Virus record (IMG/VR): IMGVR_UViG_3300035703_000005
Coordinates: 62,001 to 126,000 of that record
Length of the DNA stretch: 64,000 nt
Origin: a virus
Strand: one strand, 5' to 3'
Shown: piece after piece, positions 31,240 through 39,083 of the stretch
Layout of the letters: every line of letters starts with the position of its first letter
Numbering within the stretch: the stretch's first letter is position 1
The notes under the pieces: model-generated
The model's database searches: none
Told to the model about the DNA's origin: nothing
Seen by the model: the letters and a program-made list of their open reading frames with translations, nothing else
Position numbers and translations under genes: made by a program

Positions 31240-32036
31240 TTCCAATAAGTCTCGTATAGGTAATCTTCTGCTACTGGCAGATTGTTTGCGCGTTCAAAGT
31301 TATCTTTAATCGCATCCATTTTAGAATAATATAAGTCTTCTGTCAATGTGGAAACATCAAAGTCGTCATCCAAGAATATGATTCCATCCTCGTTGAAATA
31401 CTCTGTTACTCCCCTACAACCGTAGAAGATGGGAATTGTTCCAGTAGCGAAACAATCCGTAAGTTTCTCTGTAAAGTATGTATCATAGACGGCATTCTCC
31501 ACGGCAATAGAAAACATATAATCTTTCAAACCTTCTTCTTTTCTAGGAAGATCACGAAACCCACGACCATAAAGATGAACTTGATCCTTAAACTTATCAA
31601 CAAACTCAAGTCTCTTTCTATGTCCAGGGACCATAGATTTATTAGAAGAAATCATAGAAACAAGTTGAGTTTTTTCATAGATTTCTCTTTCCTCAATCCA
31701 TGGTGCAGCATTAGTCAGAGAATAAATGAACTTTGGGTATTTTTCACAAAGTTCACGATCACAACTAAAAATACCATCCACTCTAGAAGAAACAAATTCA
31801 TAATTTTCCAGAATCCAATCATAAACATTTTGAATAATTTGTTTTGATTCTAGGAGCCAAATGTACTTAGGAGTTGATGAAACATCTTGAAGTACAGCTA
31901 AAGACTTTTGATTCACATAAAGACTTACAGAACCCGATCTATCATAAACCCATTCAGTAAACTTAGAAGTATTTTTATCTGAGGTTGAAGGGAGAAGAGA
32001 ATCGTTACAGTATAGATTAATTTTGAACTCTCTCAT
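31236..32036 (-). CDS. alpha-1,3-fucosyltransferase-like, GT10
   Basis: 266 aa. The GT10 C-terminal signature is clear: YMFSIAVENAVYDTYFTEKL then DCFATGTIPIFYGC, which binds GDP-fucose. The preceding KDQVHLYGRGFRDLPRKEEG is also typical of bacterial GT10. Together with three GT11 paralogues this gives four probable fucosyltransferases in one operon. Overlaps the epimerase gene by 20 nt. Confidence 0.88.
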   Translation of the reverse strand: MREFKINLYCNDSLLPSTSDKNTSKFTEWVYDRSGSVSLYVNQKSLAVLQDVSSTPKYIWLLESKQIIQNVYDWILENYEFVSSRVDGIFSCDRELCEKYPKFIYSLTNAAPWIEEREIYEKTQLVSMISSNKSMVPGHRKRLEFVDKFKDQVHLYGRGFRDLPRKEEGLKDYMFSIAVENAVYDTYFTEKLTDCFATGTIPIFYGCRGVTEYFNEDGIIFLDDDFDVSTLTEDLYYSKMDAIKDNFERANNLPVAEDYLYETYWK

Positions 32037-32874
32037 TCTTCATAGCCTCAAATACTTTAGCAATACCTTGGTCAATGTTTGTTTTAGGAATCCACCATTT
32101 GGTCAAATATGTGTCCGGTTTATTTCTTTTATCAAGTTGAACACTATCCTTTTCTGAAGATGGTTGCAATTTAACATTATACATACCCATCAAATTGAAT
32201 TGCCCCATAATTATGTTTGCAACATCAATGATTTTTGTAGAGTGGAAACTGGTGATGTGAAGATTGTCTTCTGAAGTAAAGTCAGTGTAATTTTCCATGA
32301 TCGTTTCAAGTGCATCGCAGCAGTCTTCTGCGTATAGAAACTCTCTCTCTTCTTGACCATCAGTAAGCATGTCAATAACACCAGTTTCAAAACCCTTGCG
32401 GATAAAATCTGTAATTGCATGGGATTTTTCGTGATCTTTTTCGATTCCATAAACATTCCAGAACTTAACAATAAGACCATTCAATGATTTTGTATAAAGT
32501 TCACCAACATTTTTAAGAACTCCATAAGGAGAATAACTCATGTTACTCATCTGAGATGACGCAAAGATGAACCTCTTGTTATACTTTTGAAGATATCCAA
32601 AAGCATTTGCCATCAGACGAGTATTGTTATTAATAAACTGGAAAGTATGTTGATACTTTTTGAGATAACGAGAACCACCAACATCAAATGCAAGGAAGAA
32701 TACAAAATCGGAATCTTGTATTGTCATTTCCAATGTTGAATTGGGAATTCTGGTCATATCTTGTTCAGGACCATTAACAACATCAATCTCATGAACAATG
32801 TGACCTTTATTACGAAGATATTCTGTTAAGTAGGCACCGATCTGCCCACTGGAACCTAGTACTGTAATTTTCAT
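32017..32874 (-). CDS. NAD-dependent epimerase/dehydratase (extended SDR)
   Basis: 285 aa. ITVLGSSGQIGAYLTEYLRN is the GxxGxxG Rossmann loop; FIFASSQMSNMSYSPYGVLK contains the catalytic Ser and YxxxK; LIVKFWNVYGIEKDHEKSHA is the next SDR block. A nucleotide-sugar epimerase, dehydratase or reductase of unknown specificity. Its start overlaps the stop of the methyltransferase gene. Confidence 0.85.
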   Translation of the reverse strand: MKITVLGSSGQIGAYLTEYLRNKGHIVHEIDVVNGPEQDMTRIPNSTLEMTIQDSDFVFFLAFDVGGSRYLKKYQHTFQFINNNTRLMANAFGYLQKYNKRFIFASSQMSNMSYSPYGVLKNVGELYTKSLNGLIVKFWNVYGIEKDHEKSHAITDFIRKGFETGVIDMLTDGQEEREFLYAEDCCDALETIMENYTDFTSEDNLHITSFHSTKIIDVANIIMGQFNLMGMYNVKLQPSSEKDSVQLDKRNKPDTYLTKWWIPKTNIDQGIAKVFEAMKNERVQN

Positions 32875-33443
32875 CAGACAATAGTAATTTCGTGTGCATT
32901 TCCAAAGTTGACGATACCAGTTCCACTCATATGAGCAATATCAGTAACATCAAACTTTTCTTCAGGAATTTCATCCCACATTAGTTGAATATCAGGCCAA
33001 TCTGGACCAATATCATCATGGATCATGATACCCTTCCAACCTTTTTCCCTCAACCAATCCATCATGACACGTTCTTGAGAACCATCATGAGGATCAACAT
33101 CAATCATAACGATTGAAACATTATCCCAATCAATCTCTTCATCTTCCATGAAGTCTTGGATTTTCCAAGTAATATTATCTTTTTGAATAGAACTTGCACC
33201 TTGTTCTACCAAATCATAACTGATGACTTGGTTATTTGGATTATAAGAAAGTGCAAGAGCGGACCCACCAGTACGAGTACCAATATCCAAAATAGTAGTT
33301 TTATTGAAAAACGTAGAAAGATAAGCATAAAGTCTATACTCACTTTGTCCAGCAGGAAGCCAGTCATTGTCATTAAGAGAAATATCCCTTAAATGACCAA
33401 CATCCAAATTTTTTACATGATCCTTAATAATTTCAATTTTCAT
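32874..33443 (-). CDS. class I methyltransferase-like protein
   Basis: 189 aa using ATG 33443 (MKIEIIKDHVKNLDVG); a longer frame would overlap the upstream gene by 70 nt. TTILDIGTRTGGSALALSY is motif I, NNQVISYDLVEQG motif II, SIVMIDVDPHDGSQERVMMD the metal-binding/DxDxxD region, GIMIHDDIG the later strand. This pattern resembles the macrocin/cephalosporin-type or TylF-like O-methyltransferases acting on sugars. Confidence 0.72.
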   Translation of the reverse strand: MKIEIIKDHVKNLDVGHLRDISLNDNDWLPAGQSEYRLYAYLSTFFNKTTILDIGTRTGGSALALSYNPNNQVISYDLVEQGASSIQKDNITWKIQDFMEDEEIDWDNVSIVMIDVDPHDGSQERVMMDWLREKGWKGIMIHDDIGPDWPDIQLMWDEIPEEKFDVTDIAHMSGTGIVNFGNAHEITIV

Positions 33444-34494
33444 TATTCTTCTTAGCAATTTGTTCAGAAATCCATGCGTATGTCTTACGAATACCCTCTT
33501 CAAGTGTTTGAGAATAATCCCAACCGAGTTCTCTGCGGACTACATCATTATTAGAGTTGCGTCCACGAACACCAAGAGGAGCGTCTAATTTATGTTGTTT
33601 AGTAACAGTCTTACCAGAAACTTTTGCAGCAGTTTCAACAAGTTGGTTAATGGTAACCATTTCTTCAGATCCAATATTCACAGGACCAATGAAATTAGAA
33701 TCCATCATACGACGAGTTGCTTCAATGCACTCATCAATGTAAAGGAATGAACGAGTTTGTTTTCCGTCACCCCAAACTTCAATAGTACCACCTTGTTCTG
33801 GAAGATAAGCTACTTTACGACAGATTGCTGCGGGAGCTTTTTCACGACCACCTTCCCAGGTTCCTTCGGGGCCAAAGATATTATGATAACGAGATACACG
33901 CACAGGTATGCCGTAATTCCTATGATATGCGAAGTATAGTCTTTCAGAAAAAAGTTTTTCCCAACCATATTCCGAATCTGGGTTGGCAGGGTAAGCAGAT
34001 TCTTCACGGCAATCAGGATTATCGGGATCTAGTTGATTATGTTCTGGATACATGCAAGCAGATCCAGAATAGAAAATTCTAGTTTTATTTACTCCTTTGG
34101 ACTCATTAAGTTGTCTCTGAGCCTCAAGAACATTTAAGTTAATGGTTACGGAATTGTGCATGATATCTGCATCATTCTCACCAGTGAAAACAAATCCTGC
34201 ACCACCCATATCAGCGGCGAATTGATAAATCTCATCAAATGTATCAATATATTGATATGGTACAGAATTATAAAAATTTGCGTATGGTCCTTTGTATTGA
34301 AGGACTCTTTCTACGAAATGAAGATCTCTCAAATCTCCTTGAATGAATTCATGAGCTTCTGTGGGAGAAAATTCAGGTCTTTTAAGATCTACACCACGAA
34401 CCCAATATCCTTCAGATCGCAGTCTCTTTACCATATGACTTCCGATAAAGCCACCTGCACCGAGAACAAGTGCAGTCTTAACGTATTGACTCAT
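33433..34494 (-). CDS. GDP-mannose 3,5-epimerase-like SDR
   Basis: 353 aa from ATG 34494 (MSQYVKTALVLGAGGFIGSH); upstream extension lies over the promoter. Highly characteristic blocks: FAADMGGAGFVFTGE, FYSGSACMYPEHNQLD, NPDSEYGWEKLFSER, RYHNIFGPEGTWEGGREKAP, WGDGKQTRSFLYIDECIEAT and GVRGRNSNNDVVRRELGW, matching plant and bacterial GDP-mannose 3,5-epimerases (GME). The product is GDP-L-galactose or GDP-L-gulose, a donor that fucosyltransferase-like enzymes can also use. First gene of the glycan operon. Confidence 0.9.
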   Translation of the reverse strand: MSQYVKTALVLGAGGFIGSHMVKRLRSEGYWVRGVDLKRPEFSPTEAHEFIQGDLRDLHFVERVLQYKGPYANFYNSVPYQYIDTFDEIYQFAADMGGAGFVFTGENDADIMHNSVTINLNVLEAQRQLNESKGVNKTRIFYSGSACMYPEHNQLDPDNPDCREESAYPANPDSEYGWEKLFSERLYFAYHRNYGIPVRVSRYHNIFGPEGTWEGGREKAPAAICRKVAYLPEQGGTIEVWGDGKQTRSFLYIDECIEATRRMMDSNFIGPVNIGSEEMVTINQLVETAAKVSGKTVTKQHKLDAPLGVRGRNSNNDVVRRELGWDYSQTLEEGIRKTYAWISEQIAKKNNEN

Positions 34495-34538
34495 ATTTTG
34501 ATCAAAAATAATAATCTCAATAGTATATATTATACTAA

Positions 34539-34564
34539 AAAAGGTGGGTTTATGCAACCCACCT
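34539..34564 (-). terminator. terminator preceding the glycan operon
   Basis: AAGGTGGGTT-GCAT-AACCCACCTT followed by T on the minus strand, then TATAAT near 34527-34532 starting the glycan operon. Confidence 0.8.
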
Positions 34565-34684
34565 TTGGTAACTCAGGCTCGCCACTTGTTTTGAGTACGA
34601 GAAAACAAGAAACTCGGCGGGGTTTCCCCATCCACACCAGTCGGCATATTTAATGTCCAATCCGACGAGGACAAAATGGGTCAT
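34550..34684 (-). CDS. possible 44-aa peptide or structured RNA
   Basis: An ATG frame reads MTHFVLVGLDIKYADWCGWG onward and ends inside the terminator stem. The DNA also folds locally (GGGGAAACCCC and a TTGTTTTC/GAAAACAA pair). No homologue recognised; it could equally be a leader or non-coding RNA. Confidence 0.3.
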   Translation of the reverse strand: MTHFVLVGLDIKYADWCGWGNPAEFLVFSYSKQVASLSYQRWVA

Positions 34685-34696
34685 TGACTCCACCAC

Positions 34697-34930
34697 CTAG
34701 TTTGTCTTAACTAGGAAAAGATGGGTTAACTTTGATATTTCGGTGATACCAAAGAATGCACATAAGAATAGTACATCCCAAAGTTTAAGTTTGATAGCAA
34801 AAGGAACTGTAAGAAGACCTCCAATAACTTTAATCATCAAACCGTGTTTAAAATCTCCCCATAACATAGTTTGATAACCAATTACGAGAAGAAGATTCCC
34901 AAGATATCTTAGGATACTTGTCTTTGACAT
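34697..34930 (-). CDS. small membrane protein, 77 aa
   Basis: Two to three hydrophobic segments (LGNLLLVIGYQTMLW, IKVIGGLLTVPFAI, LWDVLFLCAFFGI) separated by charged turns, ending KLTHLFLVKTN. Predicted integral membrane protein; resembles conserved small cyanophage membrane proteins of unknown role. Confidence 0.6.
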   Translation of the reverse strand: MSKTSILRYLGNLLLVIGYQTMLWGDFKHGLMIKVIGGLLTVPFAIKLKLWDVLFLCAFFGITEISKLTHLFLVKTN

Positions 34931-34957
34931 AAGGGGTTTGCTCCCGACCAGTTTTTT

Positions 34958-35452
34958 TTACGACTCTCCATGTCGCTCTAACTTTTTTCTTTTCCAATAT
35001 TCTTTTTTTGCGAGAGATAATTTTAACCTTGTTTCGGAAGAAAAACTTTGGGGGTTTTTCTTTTTTGTTTCTTTTATTTTATTTTTGTGTTCTTCAGTTA
35101 GAGGTTTTCCATAAAATGGATGATTTTTTCCACTTACAGATTCTGATATTTTTCTTTTAGATTCTTCCGAATGTTTTTTACCAGTCCATGAAGGTGGGTT
35201 ATTATATTTTCCACCATCATTTATATTTTCTAATAATCCACCTTCAGATTTTTTTCCAAATAAAAATATCATATATTTTTCATGAATAAATGCTTCTTCT
35301 TCTGTTAAGTTATCTTTAAGAATAAGAATTCTGTCTTTCGGAGGGACAGAAACATTATCATGAACATGGTATGCTCTACGCCCAGTTCCTTTTCCTACGT
35401 AATAGGGAACGTTATTTTTATCAAAATAACAATAAGTATAAAACTTGGACAT
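34958..35452 (-). CDS. GIY-YIG homing endonuclease with NUMOD3 repeats
   Basis: 164 aa. N-terminal GIY-YIG core: MSKFYTYCYFDKNNVPYYVG then KGTGRRAYHVHD and EAFIHEKYMIFLFG with a conserved Glu. C-terminal NUMOD3 DNA-binding repeats: GKKHSEESKRKISESVSGKN and GKPLTEEHKNKIKE. A free-standing mobile endonuclease like T4 Seg proteins. Preceded by its own late promoter at 35476-35483. Confidence 0.9.
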   Translation of the reverse strand: MSKFYTYCYFDKNNVPYYVGKGTGRRAYHVHDNVSVPPKDRILILKDNLTEEEAFIHEKYMIFLFGKKSEGGLLENINDGGKYNNPPSWTGKKHSEESKRKISESVSGKNHPFYGKPLTEEHKNKIKETKKKNPQSFSSETRLKLSLAKKEYWKRKKLERHGES

Positions 35453-35475
35453 AACTACCTTACTTAATCTATTAA

Positions 35476-35483
35476 TATTTATA
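35476..35483 (-). promoter_or_regulatory. late promoter TATAAATA
   Basis: Late octamer on the minus strand, 23 nt before the ATG of the GIY-YIG endonuclease. Confidence 0.7.
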
Positions 35484-35497
35484 ATAGACCAGTGCTG

Positions 35498-35758
35498 TTA
35501 TAGACCATCCGTGTCTTCATCATCTCTAACATAACATGGCACACGATCTGGATCTAACCATTTCGCATACTCAATATCTTCCATTGCAGTAGAACATTGT
35601 AGAACATTATCAAAAAGATAAATGTCATTCCAGCGTTTGGTATAAGGATCTTTTTTCTGCATTCTATAATCAGGCATACCATTAAGTTCAATGATACCCT
35701 TTTGAACAAACCTGTATCCTTCTCGTTCGAGAAGAACTTTAGGAAGTGTTTCAATCAC
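35498..35758 (-). CDS. hypothetical protein, 86 aa
   Basis: MIETLPKVLLEREGYRFVQK, NDIYLFDNVLQCSTAMEDIE and an acidic C-terminus (RDDEDTDGL). Overlaps the upstream stop by 4 nt. Conserved-looking cyanophage small protein without a motif. Confidence 0.55.
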   Translation of the reverse strand: MIETLPKVLLEREGYRFVQKGIIELNGMPDYRMQKKDPYTKRWNDIYLFDNVLQCSTAMEDIEYAKWLDPDRVPCYVRDDEDTDGL

Positions 35759-35976
35759 GATACAAGAGCTCCTTCGGATTCAAGATCACTATAGATATAT
35801 TCCATAAGAATCTCGTAGTCATCCAAAGGATCTCCAGAAAAAATTACACCATTAGATTCATAAAACCTACGAACTTTTTTATAAAGTTTCGGATTCTTTA
35901 CATCAAGATAAGACTCTCCGTTCGCGGCAGACTTCAGAGTTTGAATGTCTTTTTTGAATTTAGCAGTGAGTGACAT
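35755..35976 (-). CDS. hypothetical protein, 73 aa
   Basis: Starts MSLTAKFKKDIQTLKSAANG (ATG 35976); a longer frame would cross the promoter. Helical N-terminus and acidic C-terminus (DPLDDYEILMEYIYSDLES). Promoter 36001-36029 lies immediately upstream. Confidence 0.65.
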   Translation of the reverse strand: MSLTAKFKKDIQTLKSAANGESYLDVKNPKLYKKVRRFYESNGVIFSGDPLDDYEILMEYIYSDLESEGALVS

Positions 35977-36000
35977 TTGTTTGAATTTGTTTACCTTGTT

Positions 36001-36029
36001 ATTATAGGGGTTAGACTTGAAAAAGTCAA
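36001..36029 (-). promoter_or_regulatory. sigma-70-type promoter
   Basis: TTGACT (36024-36029), 17-bp spacer, TATAAT (36001-36006); 25 nt before ATG 35976 and just after the tRNA-CAU gene. Confidence 0.82.
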
Positions 36030-36053
36030 GAAGGACAGTTGTTGAAGTGTCCA

Positions 36054-36126
36054 TGCTCGATGAGAGGATCGAACTCTCCTGGGACCGATTATGAGTCGGG
36101 TGCTTTCACCAGATAGCTAATCGAGC
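36054..36126 (-). tRNA. tRNA-Met/Ile2 (CAU)
   Basis: Full cloverleaf: acceptor GCTCGAT/ATCGAGC, anticodon loop CTCATAA, T-loop TTCGATC, A73. Elongator Met is likely; Ile2 cannot be excluded without identity analysis. Lies 1 nt after the stop of the 36128-37240 gene. Confidence 0.93.
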
Positions 36127-36127
36127 T

Positions 36128-37240
36128 TTATTCAAATGTCCATTGTGGATGCGATGATGAAGACCAATACCAATATTTTTTGTGTTTTATCCAAGGAAGT
36201 GGGTGACTATAATCACAAATTGGTTCATATAAATTATTAATACCCATTGCATCTGATGTCTGTTTATTTTGATATCCCCTTAGAATATTAATTCTTTTGG
36301 AGTATGTAGATTGGTATGTGCCATAAAATAATTCAGAATTTACACATATTAACTGTTCAATGATTGATTTATCCAATCCCTGATAACAATCATAAAAATC
36401 ACTAAAAAAATAAATGTTTTTATGAGTTCCCAATTTATCAAAAAATTTTAAATCTTTTTCATCAGTAGATATGTATAGAGGTTTATTTTCTTTAAAAAGA
36501 TATTTTATCGAAAATAGTAATTTTTCTGGTGTAGATACTGATGAAATATCTTCAGATTTGAGGTCTAAGAAATCAGTTCTACGAATATGAACAGAATCAT
36601 ATGGGCCCAAAATATCGTATACTTTTTTAGATATATCTAAAAATTTAGAGTCATATAAGAGACAAGAATTTATTTTTTGTTTTAGTTGATTTCGTTTAAA
36701 AGAATTACCGGGATAAATTGAATACCAATATTGTGCAAAAAGATTAGCTTCAAAATGCAAAAATTTTTCATCAAAATTTAAATTTATAATTTCAGTTCTT
36801 TTACCACAAAATTTAGAAAAATCTAAATCACTTTCAATTTGTCCACAAAATAAAACAATTTGAGTATCCGCAAGTCTACAATTTTCAGCAAATGTAATTT
36901 TTTTTAAATCATTAATACAATTTTCTATATTTCCAGTATATGAATATATGCATTCTGAAGTTTCTTTTTTTTCTATCTTAGAAAAAAGTTCTGAAAATTC
37001 AGGAACATCATAAAAATCAATACAATTAAAATTAGAATAAATGGATTCTTTGTTTAAGAATTTCAATATGTCAACAAAATGTTCTTTTCCAAATCCTTCT
37101 GATACATCAAAACACCAAAAATTTGGAGGAATAATTAAGGTTCTTCCTGTTATTTCACTCAAGGCCAAAGCGACCTCTAAACTCATTAATATATTAATTA
37201 GTCCTGCTTGGTGAGTTGAAAATGATATATATTTACTCAT
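36128..37240 (-). CDS. O-fucosyltransferase-fold glycosyltransferase (copy 3)
   Basis: 370 aa, AT-rich. N-terminal ISFSTHQAGLINILMSLEVA is the GDP-binding GG-type region; YDSVHIRRTDFLDLKSED holds the HxRR signature (Thr in place of Gly); KPLYISTDEKDLKFFDKLGT is the D-E region typical of POFUT/NodZ-like proteins; ELFYGTYQSTYSKRINILRG is the C-terminal block. Likely a fucosyl- or related sugar transferase, far from the main glycan operon and squeezed between two tRNA genes. Confidence 0.7.
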   Translation of the reverse strand: MSKYISFSTHQAGLINILMSLEVALALSEITGRTLIIPPNFWCFDVSEGFGKEHFVDILKFLNKESIYSNFNCIDFYDVPEFSELFSKIEKKETSECIYSYTGNIENCINDLKKITFAENCRLADTQIVLFCGQIESDLDFSKFCGKRTEIINLNFDEKFLHFEANLFAQYWYSIYPGNSFKRNQLKQKINSCLLYDSKFLDISKKVYDILGPYDSVHIRRTDFLDLKSEDISSVSTPEKLLFSIKYLFKENKPLYISTDEKDLKFFDKLGTHKNIYFFSDFYDCYQGLDKSIIEQLICVNSELFYGTYQSTYSKRINILRGYQNKQTSDAMGINNLYEPICDYSHPLPWIKHKKYWYWSSSSHPQWTFE

Positions 37241-37248
37241 TTAAAAAA

Positions 37249-37419
37249 TTATGGTGCTTCATTATTCAAATCAGTATACATGCATATAAGTTCATCGTCT
37301 ACAGGGATCATTACATAAGTATTTTTTCCGTTAGTTATACCTATATGTTCTCCGTTTTCCACTCTTCCAATCATTTCATCCCAACGTTCTTGAAATTGTT
37401 CCACCGTGTAGATTTCCAT
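37249..37419 (-). CDS. Phd/YefM-like antitoxin-type protein
   Basis: 56 aa from ATG 37419: MEIYTVEQFQERWDEMIGRV, then ENGEHIGITNGKNTYVMIPV. The pattern of an N-terminal helix followed by a short beta hairpin ending in VMIP resembles the dimerisation domain of Phd/YefM antitoxins (type II TA). No toxin gene is adjacent. It may act as a repressor or neutralise a host toxin. Confidence 0.6.
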   Translation of the reverse strand: MEIYTVEQFQERWDEMIGRVENGEHIGITNGKNTYVMIPVDDELICMYTDLNNEAP

Positions 37420-37438
37420 AGTTGTTGTATTTATTAAG

Positions 37439-37512
37439 TCGGAACGATAGGACTTGAACCTACGACTTCCAGCTCCCAAAGCAGGCGCTCTACCAAACTG
37501 AGCTACGTTCCG
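37439..37512 (-). tRNA. tRNA-Pro (UGG)
   Basis: Acceptor CGGAACG/CGTTCCG, anticodon loop TTTGGGA, T-loop TTCAAGT, A73. First of two Pro-UGG genes; own promoter 37546-37574. Confidence 0.95.
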
Positions 37513-37658
37513 TTTTTCTTTTCATCTTTGGTTGAATGTACATACATTATACCCAATGTAGGAACGACTGTCAACCCCATACCAATGATAAAAATTGATA
37601 TGGGATTATTTAGTACAAATTCCACAAACTTAAATACCAAATTAGTATGTGGTTCCAT
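37503..37658 (-). CDS. small membrane protein, 51 aa
   Basis: Starts MEPHTNLVFKFVEFVLNNPI, one hydrophobic helix (SIFIIGMGLTVVPTLGIM), then a Lys-rich tail (HSTKDEKKNGT). Its stop TAG lies inside the tRNA-Pro acceptor/D-arm junction, so gene and tRNA overlap by 10 nt. Confidence 0.5.
   Translation of the reverse strand: MEPHTNLVFKFVEFVLNNPISIFIIGMGLTVVPTLGIMYVHSTKDEKKNGT
37546..37574 (-). promoter_or_regulatory. promoter of tRNA-Pro, inside a small CDS
   Basis: TTGACA (37569-37574), 17-bp spacer, TATAAT (37546-37551) on the minus strand, 34 nt from the tRNA 5' end and inside the 51-aa coding frame. Confidence 0.85.
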
Positions 37659-37663
37659 TCCTT

Positions 37664-37831
37664 TTATGCAAATATTCCTGGAATATAATTAATTCTTTTA
37701 CTAATTTCATCAAGAATAACACCATATTCTTTGAATCTTCTATCACCTGCGATGAAACGTCGTTGTCTCATCCAAACAGCATCTGCTAAAAGTTTTAGTT
37801 CGTAATCCGAAAAATCTTTGAACCTTTCCAT
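37664..37831 (-). CDS. hypothetical protein, 55 aa
   Basis: Start MERFKDFSDYELKLLADAVW (ATG 37831) with RRFIAGDRRFKEYGVILDEI; helical, charged. The longer frame overlaps gnd and is not preferred. Confidence 0.6.
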   Translation of the reverse strand: MERFKDFSDYELKLLADAVWMRQRRFIAGDRRFKEYGVILDEISKRINYIPGIFA

Positions 37832-37841
37832 TGAGTAGCTC

Positions 37842-38876
37842 CTATCTAACGTGATGTCCACCGAACATGTATCGCATACCATTTAAAATTTTGGCTGCGA
37901 AAGTGCCCAGATTGCGTGAATTAAATCTTTCATAAAGCGCAGTGGTGATGACAGGAGCGGGAACCCCCAGGTCCACAGCGGCAGTAACTGTCCAGCGACC
38001 CTCACCGCTGTCGGATACACCTCCAGAGAATTGTTTAAGCTCAGTATTGCCGCGTAACACATCAGCAGTAAGATCCAATAACCAAGAACCAACAACGCTA
38101 CCACGACGCCATAACTCAGCCACCTCAGCAACGTCAATATCATAACAGTAACTTTCTGGGTCTGCCATTGGGGCAACCTCTGCATCCCCTTCCCTAACAT
38201 ACTTGGCACCTGCATTGGCATTTTTTAGGATATTGAATCCTTCTGCATATGCTTGCATTATACCATACTCAATTCCATTATGAACCATCTTTACGAAATG
38301 TCCTGCACCAGGTCCGCCACAATGCAACCAGCCATACTCTGCAGAAGTTATGTCTGAGTCAAATTGAGTCCTGGGGGCAGCGTCGATTCCTGGAGAGAGG
38401 GCATTAAAAATACGCGAACAAGTGGCGACTGCAGTATCTCCGCCACCAACCATAAGACAGTATCCACGATCCAAACCATAAACACCGCCGCTAGTGCCGC
38501 AATCAATATATTGGATACCCATCTTTGCCAAACGTTCTGATCTTTTCCTACTGTCTTTAAAATTGCTATTGCCATGATCAATAATAATATCTCCTTCACC
38601 ACAAAATCGTAGTAACTCATTGATAGTCTCCTCTACTGTTTCTGCAGGTACAACCATTTGGAAAATTCCTGGTTGTGTTCCTCCTTTATTATTCTGTTTA
38701 ACTACTTTAACAAGATTTTCAATAGTAGTTGCAACTCCATTAATATATCCCTTTTCATAAGCTTCTTGAGCCTTTTCATAATTTCTCCTATAACCCCAAA
38801 CTTCTATTCCTGATTTCATCATACGACGGGACATTCCTTCTCCCATCCTTCCAAGTCCAATTAATCCTACTTTCAT
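37842..38876 (-). CDS. gnd: 6-phosphogluconate dehydrogenase
   Basis: 344 aa, the shorter GntZ/YqeC-type of the family rather than the 470-aa form. VGLIGLGRMGEGMSRRMMKS is the NADP loop, with RRN following the second strand (NADP rather than NAD preference); YIDCGTSGGVYGLDRGYCLM and GPGAGHFVKMVHNGIEYGIM supply the substrate site Lys/His/Asn. It oxidatively decarboxylates 6-phosphogluconate to ribulose-5-phosphate and NADPH, feeding ribose and reducing power to phage dNTP synthesis alongside talC two genes upstream. Confidence 0.95.
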   Translation of the reverse strand: MKVGLIGLGRMGEGMSRRMMKSGIEVWGYRRNYEKAQEAYEKGYINGVATTIENLVKVVKQNNKGGTQPGIFQMVVPAETVEETINELLRFCGEGDIIIDHGNSNFKDSRKRSERLAKMGIQYIDCGTSGGVYGLDRGYCLMVGGGDTAVATCSRIFNALSPGIDAAPRTQFDSDITSAEYGWLHCGGPGAGHFVKMVHNGIEYGIMQAYAEGFNILKNANAGAKYVREGDAEVAPMADPESYCYDIDVAEVAELWRRGSVVGSWLLDLTADVLRGNTELKQFSGGVSDSGEGRWTVTAAVDLGVPAPVITTALYERFNSRNLGTFAAKILNGMRYMFGGHHVR

Positions 38877-39083
38877 TCAACCCTCCCAAGATTCGTATTG
38901 TTCTCTAAAATATCTATCAACTTTATTTAAATCATCAAGATGAATATCACACATATAATTATGATCGTCACACCACTGTAAGGCAAATGCGTGAAATCTC
39001 TCTTGTTTTTTTATTGTAGGAACACCATAAGTTCTAGCAAAAGAAGACATTATGAAATGCCAACACATATTTTCTGGTTTCAT
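38877..39083 (-). CDS. hypothetical protein between gnd and talC, 68 aa
   Basis: MKPENMCWHFIMSSFARTYG, HAFALQWCDDHNYMCDIHLD and an acidic/aromatic tail. Coupled to both neighbours (1 nt from gnd, 4-nt overlap with talC). No motif recognised. Confidence 0.55.
   Translation of the reverse strand: MKPENMCWHFIMSSFARTYGVPTIKKQERFHAFALQWCDDHNYMCDIHLDDLNKVDRYFREQYESWEG

Noticed and set aside
34156-34653. 165-aa plus-strand frame over the GME-like gene and terminator.
   Set aside because: Crosses the glycan operon start, promoter and terminator; antisense shadow.
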